A stretch of 8,438 nt of DNA from Pseudomonadota bacterium (lineage in GTDB: Bacteria > Desulfobacterota > BSN033 > WVXP01 > G020346125): positions 1 through 8,438 of the forward strand of contig JAUWDQ010000114.1 in assembly GCA_030608745.1 (NCBI GenBank). The letters are read 5' to 3'. The notes under the pieces are model-generated. The model worked only from the letters and a program-made list of their open reading frames with translations. It made no database searches and was not told where the DNA came from. The translations under genes were made by a program, and so were the position numbers. Positions 1 to 5,920 of the stretch are shown here, piece by piece; the first letter of the stretch is position 1; every line of letters begins with the position of its first letter.

Positions 1-159
1 AGATGACTGGAGTTTGCTGAGTTTCCCAGCACCCATTTTTGTAATCTGTTGATTATATGGCAACTCAGGGGCTTTGCCCCAGTTGGAACATTGGAATAAT
101 GGAATACTGGAATGCTGGAATAATGGGTATAAAAACCAGTGAAATACAAACTCAATATT
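1..159. other. Intergenic DNA with a hairpin, no gene
   Basis: No coding frame here resembles a protein I recognise. Positions 61-85 can fold into a hairpin: an outer 5-bp stem (61-65 with 81-85), a two-base bulge, and an inner GC stem (68-72 with 76-80) around a 3-base loop. It is not followed by a T run, so it is not a convincing terminator. The stretch ends at AATATT (154-159), the left copy of the duplication flanking the next repeat element. Confidence 0.5.
84..126. repeat. 8-bp tandem repeat, consensus TGGAATNN
   Basis: Five consecutive 8-bp units begin at 84, 92, 100, 108 and 116, each starting TGGAA and varying mainly in the last two or three bases, followed by a partial unit TGG at 124-126. 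The strict 8-bp phase rules out a coding tripeptide repeat. It resembles the 8-bp array at 8333-8364 in unit length but not in consensus. Confidence 0.75.
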
Positions 160-351
160 GACGGCTTCGTAAAAAGTCCATCTGCCGTTCGACATGCTCA
201 CGGCCCTGAGCAAATCCGAAGGGCTGCGTTGCGCTGCATCCTTCGTCATTGCAGCGTACTGGCAAGTACGCCTCATTCCTATAGATTCGCACGCCTTGCA
301 TCTGGAGTTTTTTACTGTGCCGTCTGATTTATGACTTTTTACGAGACCATC
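160..351 (+). mobile_element. MITE-like element, copy A (192 bp)
   Basis: Terminal inverted repeats of 19 bp are visible: the left end GACGGCTTCGTAAAAAGTC (160-178) matches the reverse complement of the right end (333-351) at 16 of 19 positions. The element is flanked by AATATT on both sides (154-159 and 352-357), consistent with a 6-bp target duplication, although AATATT is itself palindromic. An internal core (224-298) is shared, in opposite orientation, with copy B; its first 37 bases are identical. The core holds a perfect hairpin, GCGTACT (254-260) with AGTACGC (265-271). A second small hairpin, GCTCA (196-200) with TGAGC (207-211), lies in a roughly 40-bp segment absent from copy B. There is no transposase gene, so mobilisation in trans is inferred. 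Confidence 0.8.
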
Positions 352-361
352 AATATTCCAT

Positions 362-505
362 CCAGAAAAACCGAGTAAACCGAATAGACCAGAAAAACGA
401 GACAAACAAGATAAACCAAATAAACCCAATAAACCCAACAAACGATCCAAACCATCTCAACGATCTAAACCAGATAGACCAAACAAACCAGATAAACCGA
501 AACGA
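362..505. repeat. 9-bp tandem array, 16 units, consensus CCAGATAAA
   Basis: Sixteen contiguous 9-bp units run without a phase break from 362 to 505; most start CC or CG and end AAA, AGA or CAA. The + strand is strongly depleted in T. Because the unit is three codons long, the frame of the downstream phosphoesterase reads through it as a Lys-Pro-rich series (x-K-P triplets such as DKP, NKP, SKP). That frame is open from about 335 but contains no ATG, GTG or TTG before 563, so translation of the array is unproven. Similar repeats occur outside genes in related genomes as far as I recall; I favour a non-coding array. Confidence 0.75.
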
Positions 506-610
506 TTCCTCAAAGGAACAACGGAATTCCCCAAGAAACCCGGAAGCTTTGATCATTTTTCGTTGACTTTTATTGGGGAAAGGGGCACCTTATTATTCGG
601 CGAGAGGCTC

Positions 611-1132
611 ATGATGAGGGAAGGTCCCGCAGATTTATATTTTGTGGTTCATGAACATCATGCCTCCCATCTCCACTATGATTTCAGGTTGGAAATGGGA
701 GGGGTTTTCAAATCCTGGGCAATTCCCAAGGGACCCTCCATGAATCCAGCCGAGAAGAGGCTGGCCATCATGGTTGAAGACCATCCCCTTGAATATGGGG
801 CATTTGAGGGAATTATTCCTCCAGGAAACTACGGGGCTGGGGCCGTGGTTATTTGGGACGAGGGATCCTATACCCTGGCGGAAGGGGGGGATCCTGAGAA
901 ACAGCTGGAAAACGGGAGGTTCAGCTTCGAGCTCAAGGGGAAGAAGCTGAAGGGCCATTTTTCCATGGCCCTCCTCAAGGGAAGGGGCAAGGGAAATCAA
1001 TGGCTTCTCATGAAGAAGAGGGATCAAGAGGCGGACCCCACATTCAAACTCGAGACTGCCCTCACAGAGGACAAGAGGCAGAAGCTCGAAGTGAAAATCC
1101 CTCCCTGTGAGATCGACCGTGGCCCCTCCTAA
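611..1132 (+). CDS. Stand-alone LigD-type DNA 3'-phosphoesterase
   Basis: The 173-residue protein matches the 3'-phosphoesterase (PE) domain of bacterial NHEJ ligase D, which trims 3'-phosphate and 3'-ribonucleotide ends in a metal-dependent reaction before ligation. The active-site pattern is complete: H16, H22, D24 and R26 in EHHASHLHYDFRLE, and H58 and Y62 in EDHPLEY. Their spacing equals that of H42, H48, D50, R52, H84 and Y88 of Pseudomonas aeruginosa LigD as I recall it. GNQWLLMKKRD (128-138) is the conserved C-terminal strand. There is no ligase or polymerase domain. Start: tandem ATGs at 611 and 614 follow GAGAGG (602-607), with 614 better spaced; the TTG at 563 lacks a ribosome binding site. 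The frame stays open upstream through the 9-bp array. It is followed by sixA on the same strand. Confidence 0.85.
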   Translation: MMREGPADLYFVVHEHHASHLHYDFRLEMGGVFKSWAIPKGPSMNPAEKRLAIMVEDHPLEYGAFEGIIPPGNYGAGAVVIWDEGSYTLAEGGDPEKQLENGRFSFELKGKKLKGHFSMALLKGRGKGNQWLLMKKRDQEADPTFKLETALTEDKRQKLEVKIPPCEIDRGPS

Positions 1133-1167
1133 TGTTAAATGTGATGACATAAATATTTGCGTATAAA

Positions 1168-1202
1168 AAGGAGGTAGTCCATTGGAAAATCCCATGATTT
1201 AA
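1168..1202 (+). other. Strong Shine-Dalgarno before a 6-codon ORF
   Basis: AAGGAGGT at 1168-1175 is a near-perfect ribosome binding site, 6 bases before a TTG at 1182 that opens only six sense codons (reading MENPMI) and then TAA at 1200-1202. It lies in the 104-base gap between the phosphoesterase and sixA. It could be a leader ORF or the stub of a lost gene; a chance occurrence is also possible. Confidence 0.3.
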
Positions 1203-1236
1203 TCAACAGTAAATATTGGAAGGGGGAAGGGTAGAG

Positions 1237-1731
1237 ATGGAGATATATCTTATGCAACATGGTGAGGCTCATGCCGAGGATCAAGATCCTGAGCGATCTT
1301 TGACCCCAGGGGGAGAAGATCAGATTCGGTCCAGTGGGAAAGCCCTCAAGAAACTGGGGGTCGATGTAGAGCTTATCGTCTCCAGCCCCAAGAAGCGAGC
1401 GCGGCAGACGGCGGAGATCGTGGCAGGGGAATTGGGTTATCCCAAGGAGGGGATTGCGGTTACGGAGGCCTTAGAGCCCTTGGCACCCGCTGAAGATGCC
1501 ATTGCTTACCTGGGGCGTCTCGGAGATAAGGGGAAGATGCTGCTGGCGGGACATTTACCCTCCCTCGGGGAAATCGCATCGAATTTAATGAGTGAGGGAA
1601 CCCGTGTCTCCATCCATTTTGAGATGGGTGGGGTCTGTCGCATCGATGTCGAGGCGCTTCCCACCCACAAGGGGGATCTATGTTGGCTTTTGCCTCCGGC
1701 GCAACTGAGGTTACTGGCGGAGGGAAAGTAG
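1237..1731 (+). CDS. sixA: Phosphohistidine phosphatase SixA family
   Basis: This 164-residue protein belongs to the histidine phosphatase superfamily, SixA branch, which removes phosphate from histidine in phosphotransfer proteins such as HPt domains or phosphotransferase-system carriers; the cognate partner here is unknown. It starts with the catalytic block IYLMQHGEA (3-11), with nucleophile H8. It also has SSPKKRARQTAE (49-60), carrying the phosphate-binding arginine (R54 or R56), and GHLP with second catalytic H106. The usual RHG triad reads QHG here, a substitution I recall in other SixA-like proteins of this lineage. The ATG at 1237 is chosen because a purine-rich AAGGG-type site sits just upstream and it gives the family's usual length; an in-frame TTG at 1216 would consume that site. 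No signal peptide, so cytoplasmic. Confidence 0.87.
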   Translation: MEIYLMQHGEAHAEDQDPERSLTPGGEDQIRSSGKALKKLGVDVELIVSSPKKRARQTAEIVAGELGYPKEGIAVTEALEPLAPAEDAIAYLGRLGDKGKMLLAGHLPSLGEIASNLMSEGTRVSIHFEMGGVCRIDVEALPTHKGDLCWLLPPAQLRLLAEGK

Positions 1732-1784
1732 CTGTTTGATATTCAATTGATATGGGGCCTTAAGAGATCCTTGTTGAGAAGATT

Positions 1785-2546
1785 ATGGAAACGCCCGAAT
1801 TGGAAATCGTCGATCTGGGGGAACTCACCCCGGAGTTGGTGGCGGAAAGGCATGGAACAATCCGGGAGCTCTGGTGGGGGGAGGTCTGGCCGGGGAATTT
1901 GGAGAGGGAAAGGAGCTACTCCGAGAGATATCTCTTTATCAAGGGATCCAGTCCTGTTATTCTCACCGCACCCCATGCAGTTCCCCATGATAGGGGAAAT
2001 TACAACGGAAGAAACCGACTGAAACCGCAGGATGAATTTACGGATCTTATCGTGTTTAGGGTGTGTCAAGAGGCCAAGTGTTTCGGGCTCGTTCCACTGA
2101 CGAAATTGAGGGATCCCAATGTCGACAATTTCGATGGCCTAAAGGCAAGGGAAACCCCTTTTCTCCGGTGTCTGGAAGGTCTCATTGCTTCCCATGATAT
2201 TCAGTTGCTTCTGGATATCCACGGGCTGGATAGAATGCGCAGGGGAGTTGACATCGAGATTGGGACAAGATATGGATTCAGCCTGAGGGACAGGAGGGAG
2301 ATCTTGGAGCATTTGGAGGGGCATCTGCGGAGAGAGACGGATTACCTGATCAGGAAAGATCGCTCTTTCATAGGCGGGGAGATTGTTCGAAACATCATGG
2401 AGATGATACCTGCCATCCAACTGGAAATCCACAGGAGACTGCGAGATGACGGCCACTCCGCGGAAATGAAAAGGTTGATCGAGATCTTGGCCAATTTCGT
2501 GAAATCCCTTCCATTGGATGCGAACCTCACCCCTTCACCCCGATAA
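1785..2546 (+). CDS. N-formylglutamate amidohydrolase-like protein
   Basis: The 253-residue protein resembles the N-formylglutamate amidohydrolase superfamily, zinc hydrolases with a carboxypeptidase-like fold. The supporting motifs are VILTAPHAVPHDR (58-70, candidate zinc ligand H64), QDEFTDLI (82-89, E84), LLLDIHGLDR (141-150, H146) and AIQLEIHRRLR (210-220, E214), in the order His, Glu, His, Glu typical of the fold. The substrate cannot be read from the sequence: formylglutamate, other N-acyl amino acids or a poly-glutamate-type amide are all possible. The N-terminal 50 residues are acidic and not recognised. ATG 1785 is the first start after an in-frame stop at 1761; GAGAAG lies 3 bases upstream. 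It begins 53 bases after sixA, so co-transcription is likely. No signal peptide. Confidence 0.72.
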   Translation: METPELEIVDLGELTPELVAERHGTIRELWWGEVWPGNLERERSYSERYLFIKGSSPVILTAPHAVPHDRGNYNGRNRLKPQDEFTDLIVFRVCQEAKCFGLVPLTKLRDPNVDNFDGLKARETPFLRCLEGLIASHDIQLLLDIHGLDRMRRGVDIEIGTRYGFSLRDRREILEHLEGHLRRETDYLIRKDRSFIGGEIVRNIMEMIPAIQLEIHRRLRDDGHSAEMKRLIEILANFVKSLPLDANLTPSPR

Positions 2547-2887
2547 GAGAAACCCCCGAGAAGATATACAGGGAAACCACTGTTCGGATAAAGCCATAGT
2601 TGTCCCCTAAAAGGAAAGTCTCCTTTGACTTCTGCTGGCAGGATCCTTATCGGCCACAAAACACACCTTCGATCTTACTCTCGATATCCTGGCATAAAAT
2701 ATCCAGCCTCAGGTGTACACTCCAGAGACACTGAGATAAGATCTTGATATTATTAGACCCTTAGACCCTTAGGGCCCGTTCCGAGGGATGCCTTCTCAAG
2801 ACGCCCTCAGGAGGCAAGCACACGCGAAACAAGGGACAGTGATAAAACGCTAATACACAACGTCAAAATCGGGGGTTTGCTAAGTTT
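2547..2887. other. Intergenic DNA, no gene recognised
   Basis: No frame on either strand reads like a protein, and no tRNA or rRNA is visible. Small structures only: a 6-bp hairpin AAAGGA/TCCTTT (2610-2626) without a T tail, and two adjacent copies of TTAGACCC (2753-2760 and 2761-2768). The stretch ends at AAGTTT (2882-2887), the left target duplication of the next element. The 3' end of the upstream operon presumably lies here, but I see no clear intrinsic terminator. Confidence 0.5.
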
Positions 2888-3038
2888 GATGATCTCGTAA
2901 AAAGTCAAAATTCGATGGCAAAGTAAAAAGCTCCAAATTCAAGGCGCGCAAATCCTGAGGAATGAGGCGTACTTATAGTACGCTGCAATGACGAAGGATG
3001 CAGCGCAACGCAGAAGTTGGACTTTTTACGAAGCCATC
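2888..3038 (-). mobile_element. MITE-like element, copy B (151 bp)
   Basis: This is a second copy of the element at 160-351, in opposite orientation. The left end GATGATCTCGTAAAAAGTC (2888-2906) matches the reverse complement of the right end (3020-3038) at 16 of 19 positions. It is flanked by AAGTTT on both sides (2882-2887 and 3039-3044); this 6-mer is not palindromic, so it is a real direct repeat and good evidence of insertion. Its core (2940-3013) aligns to copy A in reverse complement and retains the same 7-bp stem (2967-2973 with 2977-2983), with a different loop. It lacks the extra 40-bp segment of copy A. No transposase is encoded. Confidence 0.85.
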
Positions 3039-3183
3039 AAGTTTTACAGGGAGGAAGTATTTTCATAACCCTTTGATTTTATTTAATGGAAGCTCTTCTC
3101 AGGAGATCGCGAATACTTGGATCACAACCAATGTGATTCATGTGTTCAATCTTCGGATCTCCTTTCCTCCGTGTTTAGGAATC
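3039..3183. other. Convergent intergenic spacer with inverted repeat
   Basis: The spacer lies between copy B and the 3' end of the minus-strand transporter gene. AGGAGATC (3101-3108) pairs with GATCTCCT (3156-3163), extended by CGAA (3110-3113) with TTCG (3152-3155) across one bulged base, giving about 12 bp. Nested inside is ATCACA (3121-3126) with TGTGAT (3132-3137). Neither strand has a T run after the stem, so a terminator role is only possible. Confidence 0.4.
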
Positions 3184-4407
3184 TCATCGCGGGACGGTCG
3201 TTCTGTAAAGGATAAAGGCTATCCACACAACCCCTAGGCCTCCGAGGCCAAGCACACTGTAAGACCAGCCCCACGTTATGTAGGAGCCAGTTTCTGATGA
3301 CATTGGATTAGCCCAATCCAAAATGGCACCAAATGTCAATGAAGAGATAGCACCGGCACCGAATCCCAGAAAAGACCGCAAGGCAAAGGCAGCTCCCCTA
3401 TAAGAGGTTTCGACCTTCTCGGTCAATCCTGCGGAGAGAACCGGAGAATCTCCTATCGCGGAAAACCCATAAATCATTCCAATCACGATAACCAAAACGA
3501 GAGGAAAACCAATGAGCCATCCCATGGTAAAAGAACAGGCCGTACTAAGACTCCCAAGAAGCAGAATCATGATTGCACGTCCAAGCCTATCTGAAAGGAA
3601 ACCCATGGAGATTGATGCAAGGAGCCCCATGAGGTGAAAGGCCCCGACGATGTTAGCGCCAATACCTGCAACCTTCAACGCCTCGGGTCCACTGACCGCA
3701 AGGCAGGCGGACAGGAATGCCGGAGTCCACGCCCACATCCCCATAAGCTCCCAGTTATGCCAGACATATGCCATGATAAGCAGTATAGCAGGTTTATTTC
3801 GCAAGACCTCCACCGAAAACTTCTGTTCTTCTCGTCTCGGTGATATTGAAGCCGGTGTTGAAGCTAGAGTGATCCATAGCAAAATCGAACCCGCCAATGG
3901 ACCGAGGCACGTCAGGAGGAAAGAAAGGTGATACCCTCCATAGGGTAAAGCAATCCCACTGATTCCCAGCGATACGGCATAACTCAGGGAAGTACTTGCG
4001 ATGAAGAACCCAACGGCCTTTCCTCGGGTCTGGCTGGGGTGCCGATCCGCGATCATCATGATCCCGGTTGTATAGGTTCCTCCCAATGAGATCCCAATAA
4101 GGGTATAAAGCAAGAAGCCCGCGTAATAACCGCGTGCAAGGATGGCAAAAGCCAGTGAGGCCAAGGCCGTTGAGACATTTGACCAAAGAAAGACGCGCTT
4201 TGGCCCAACTCGGTCGGCCAACTCGGAAAGGACAAATAGAGAGACAGCAAACCCAATTTGAAATCCGCTGGAAATAGATCCTGCGGCCGTAGCAGACATC
4301 CTCCATTCCCTCTGGACCACAGGAAGGGCGGCCGCATAGGTCATAAACACTAAATACGTAAAGAATCTGGAGGAGCAAATCCCGAGAAGCCACCAGTCGC
4401 GTTTCAT
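3184..4407 (-). CDS. MFS transporter, 12 transmembrane segments
   Basis: The 407-residue protein is a major facilitator superfamily permease of the inner membrane, moving a small solute by proton-coupled or exchange transport. It has the family's duplicated layout. The loop between helices 2 and 3 reads SELADRVGPKR (61-71), a form of motif A. The second half has the matching GFLSDRLGRA (269-278). A hydrophilic central loop with a charged RREEQK cluster (191-196) separates the two six-helix halves. Helix 1 begins near residue 6 after MKRD. The conserved-looking YVWHNWELMGMWAWTPAFL (214-232) and GDSPVLSAGLTE (319-330) suggest a defined MFS subfamily that I cannot name. An in-frame stop sits just upstream of the start ATG, and no good ribosome binding site is visible. 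It lies 82 bases behind the Ldh-family gene, so the solute may be that enzyme's substrate. Confidence 0.9.
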   Translation of the reverse strand: MKRDWWLLGICSSRFFTYLVFMTYAAALPVVQREWRMSATAAGSISSGFQIGFAVSLFVLSELADRVGPKRVFLWSNVSTALASLAFAILARGYYAGFLLYTLIGISLGGTYTTGIMMIADRHPSQTRGKAVGFFIASTSLSYAVSLGISGIALPYGGYHLSFLLTCLGPLAGSILLWITLASTPASISPRREEQKFSVEVLRNKPAILLIMAYVWHNWELMGMWAWTPAFLSACLAVSGPEALKVAGIGANIVGAFHLMGLLASISMGFLSDRLGRAIMILLLGSLSTACSFTMGWLIGFPLVLVIVIGMIYGFSAIGDSPVLSAGLTEKVETSYRGAAFALRSFLGFGAGAISSLTFGAILDWANPMSSETGSYITWGWSYSVLGLGGLGVVWIAFILYRTTVPR

Positions 4408-4489
4408 TGATCAATAGAAAGAACTCATACTGTTTAGTAGCAGTTTTCTGAACCCTTTATTTCTGAGGCATACAAATCATTGAAGCACA

Positions 4490-5569
4490 TTACTGAGGAA
4501 TTTTGAGGTCCAGTTCCGAAGCAATCTGCTTAAGTTTTTCCAAGACGGATGAGAGAATTGGAACACCTTTCCTTTGATTTTCTTTGCGGGCAATTATTTC
4601 GGGTTCACCGGGAATGAATATCCTTTCTGTGTCCGGTTCAAGGGGTGAGGATTTAATGTCCTGGACCAGCGAATCGAAGTCTTTGTTGAATTCATCTACC
4701 CGGCGGAATCCTGAGATTTTCATGGCGCCAAAAAAATGCCCCATATTCGCTTGGGCATCAGGTTTTTTTGACGCGGAAAGTCTGCTCCCGAAGTTTGCGC
4801 CCGATAATATCCCGGAAAGGATGTCTGCCATCAATCCCAAGCCATAGCCCTTATAACCGCCAGTTATTTTCTGGCCGCCCAAAGGATATTGCAACACAGA
4901 CATCGGGACTACACCCTGTGAATCGAGGAAGGGTTCAACCGGTGGATAGACCCATCCATTGGGGACCTGCTGTCCCTTGCGGAGCACAACGTCAATCTTA
5001 CCGCTTGAAACAACGCTGGTAGACATGTCCAAAATGAATGGAGGATCTTGCTTTCGTGGAACAGCAACGCTAATGGGATTTGTTCCGAGAATTCCCGTTG
5101 TCCCTCCCGTCGGCACGACACGGGGTGAGCCATTGCTCATGGCAATACCGATCATGTCCGAATCGAGAGCCATGGAAGAATAGTATCCAGCAATACCGAA
5201 ATGATCGCTTCTATTGACAGCGAGAAAGGCCGACCCGAATTCTTCGGCCCTGGATAGGCATGCTTTCATAGCGTGCCAACCTACCACCATTCCAAGTCCA
5301 TTTCCGCCATCGCAATGGCCCGTGGTATGGGTTAACCACTCTATTTTGATTTTTGGATGCGTTTCGATGACACCATTTTTGATCCGCCTGAAACAGGGAA
5401 AAAGGCGTGCTACACCGTGGCAATCGAAACCCCTGAGGTCCGCTTCAATCAAAACATCAGTTGCCCTTTTTGCATCTTCGGTAGGAACCCCCAGTCGTTC
5501 GAACACTTTTTCCGTAAAATCTCGAAGAACTCCTGCATCAATTAAGACGGGCTCGGATGATATCTTCAT
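4490..5569 (-). CDS. Ldh/malate dehydrogenase-2 family oxidoreductase
   Basis: The 359-residue protein has the normal length and motifs of the NAD(P)-dependent MDH2 family. Members oxidise 2-hydroxy acids (malate, lactate, sulfolactate, ureidoglycolate) or reduce keto or cyclic imino acids. Visible motifs are FDCHGVARL with H51, SDHFGIAGYYS with probable catalytic H123, LGTNPISVAVP (161-171), ILDMSTSVVSSGK (179-191) and GGYKGYGLGLMADILSG (237-253). Two family positions look altered: CHG for the more common SHG, and SDHFG for SNHFG. The substrate cannot be assigned. The fold is non-Rossmann and the protein cytoplasmic. ATG 5569 gives full length, but the preceding bases show no Shine-Dalgarno. 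It is probably the first gene of an operon with the MFS transporter, consistent with uptake and oxidation of one substrate. Confidence 0.9.
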   Translation of the reverse strand: MKISSEPVLIDAGVLRDFTEKVFERLGVPTEDAKRATDVLIEADLRGFDCHGVARLFPCFRRIKNGVIETHPKIKIEWLTHTTGHCDGGNGLGMVVGWHAMKACLSRAEEFGSAFLAVNRSDHFGIAGYYSSMALDSDMIGIAMSNGSPRVVPTGGTTGILGTNPISVAVPRKQDPPFILDMSTSVVSSGKIDVVLRKGQQVPNGWVYPPVEPFLDSQGVVPMSVLQYPLGGQKITGGYKGYGLGLMADILSGILSGANFGSRLSASKKPDAQANMGHFFGAMKISGFRRVDEFNKDFDSLVQDIKSSPLEPDTERIFIPGEPEIIARKENQRKGVPILSSVLEKLKQIASELDLKIPQ

Positions 5570-5771
5570 GTTTGTTTTCTATTTTGGGAGGATAATCGTG
5601 TTGGAAATTTTCCTGTAAAGACGAACAAAATCTACTATAATAAGTAACATCTATACCCGCTATTTAATATTCAAGCCATTGAATTTTTTTGTAATACAAT
5701 AGCAGAAAGAGAAGAAGGTAGTCAAGGCGATTTGCCTTTAGGGTATGGGGTTTGGGGAGGTCTCTGAGGGT
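5570..5771. other. AT-rich divergent intergenic region
   Basis: The region separates the minus-strand dehydrogenase operon from + strand genes, so promoters for both directions should lie here. It is very AT-rich from 5630 to 5700. I tested TATAGA and TATAGT on the minus strand and TACAAT (5695-5700) on the + strand; none has a -35 hexamer at 16-18 bases, so no promoter is called. A 5-bp hairpin AAGGC/GCCTT lies near 5724-5738. GGGGAGG near 5754-5760 precedes the gene remnant. Confidence 0.4.
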
Positions 5772-5858
5772 ATGGAGGTGAAAACTCAGGTAGCCATTAT
5801 TGGCGGTGGTATCACGGGGGTGGGCATCGCGCGGGATCGGGATGCATACCTGGAGTGA
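5772..5858 (+). pseudogene. N-terminal remnant of GlpD/GlpA-type FAD dehydrogenase
   Basis: The frame reads MEVKTQVAIIGGGITGVGIA followed by RDRDAYLE and TGA. Its first 22 codons match the start of the FAD-dependent glycerol-3-phosphate dehydrogenase family: a beta strand, the dinucleotide-binding GGGITGxGIARD loop, and nothing more. The family normally continues for about 500 residues. After ARD (about 5837) the sequence leaves the family and stops within six codons. A GGGGAGG site lies upstream. I read this as the 5' stub of a gene whose remainder was deleted, perhaps when the downstream phosphatase gene was joined to it. Family recognition is by eye; other GG-doublet FAD oxidoreductases begin similarly. 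Confidence 0.65.
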
Positions 5859-5920
5859 TGTAAGAGCACCTCATCAGGCAATCTTGTGCGTATGATCCAA
5901 TTAAAGTGAGGGATCCCAAC

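Noticed and set aside
139..327. 62-codon GTG-start ORF on the + strand
   Set aside because: It lies almost wholly inside MITE-like copy A and crosses its inverted repeat; no protein family is recognisable.
362..505. Possible CRISPR array
   Set aside because: The units are 9 bp, contiguous and without spacers.
350..556. 68-codon minus-strand ORF rich in Phe, Trp and Ile
   Set aside because: It is the antisense reading of the 9-bp array; the hydrophobicity follows from the repeat composition and not from a membrane protein.
563..610. TTG start for the phosphoesterase at 563
   Set aside because: No ribosome binding site precedes it, and the extra 16 residues do not resemble the family; ATG 611/614 follows GAGAGG.
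2998..3237. 79-codon + strand ORF
   Set aside because: It starts within MITE-like copy B and runs antisense into the transporter 3' end, with no family resemblance.
5670..5700. Sigma70 promoter for the + strand using TACAAT at 5695
   Set aside because: The only nearby -35 candidates are 10 or 19 bases away and poorly matched.
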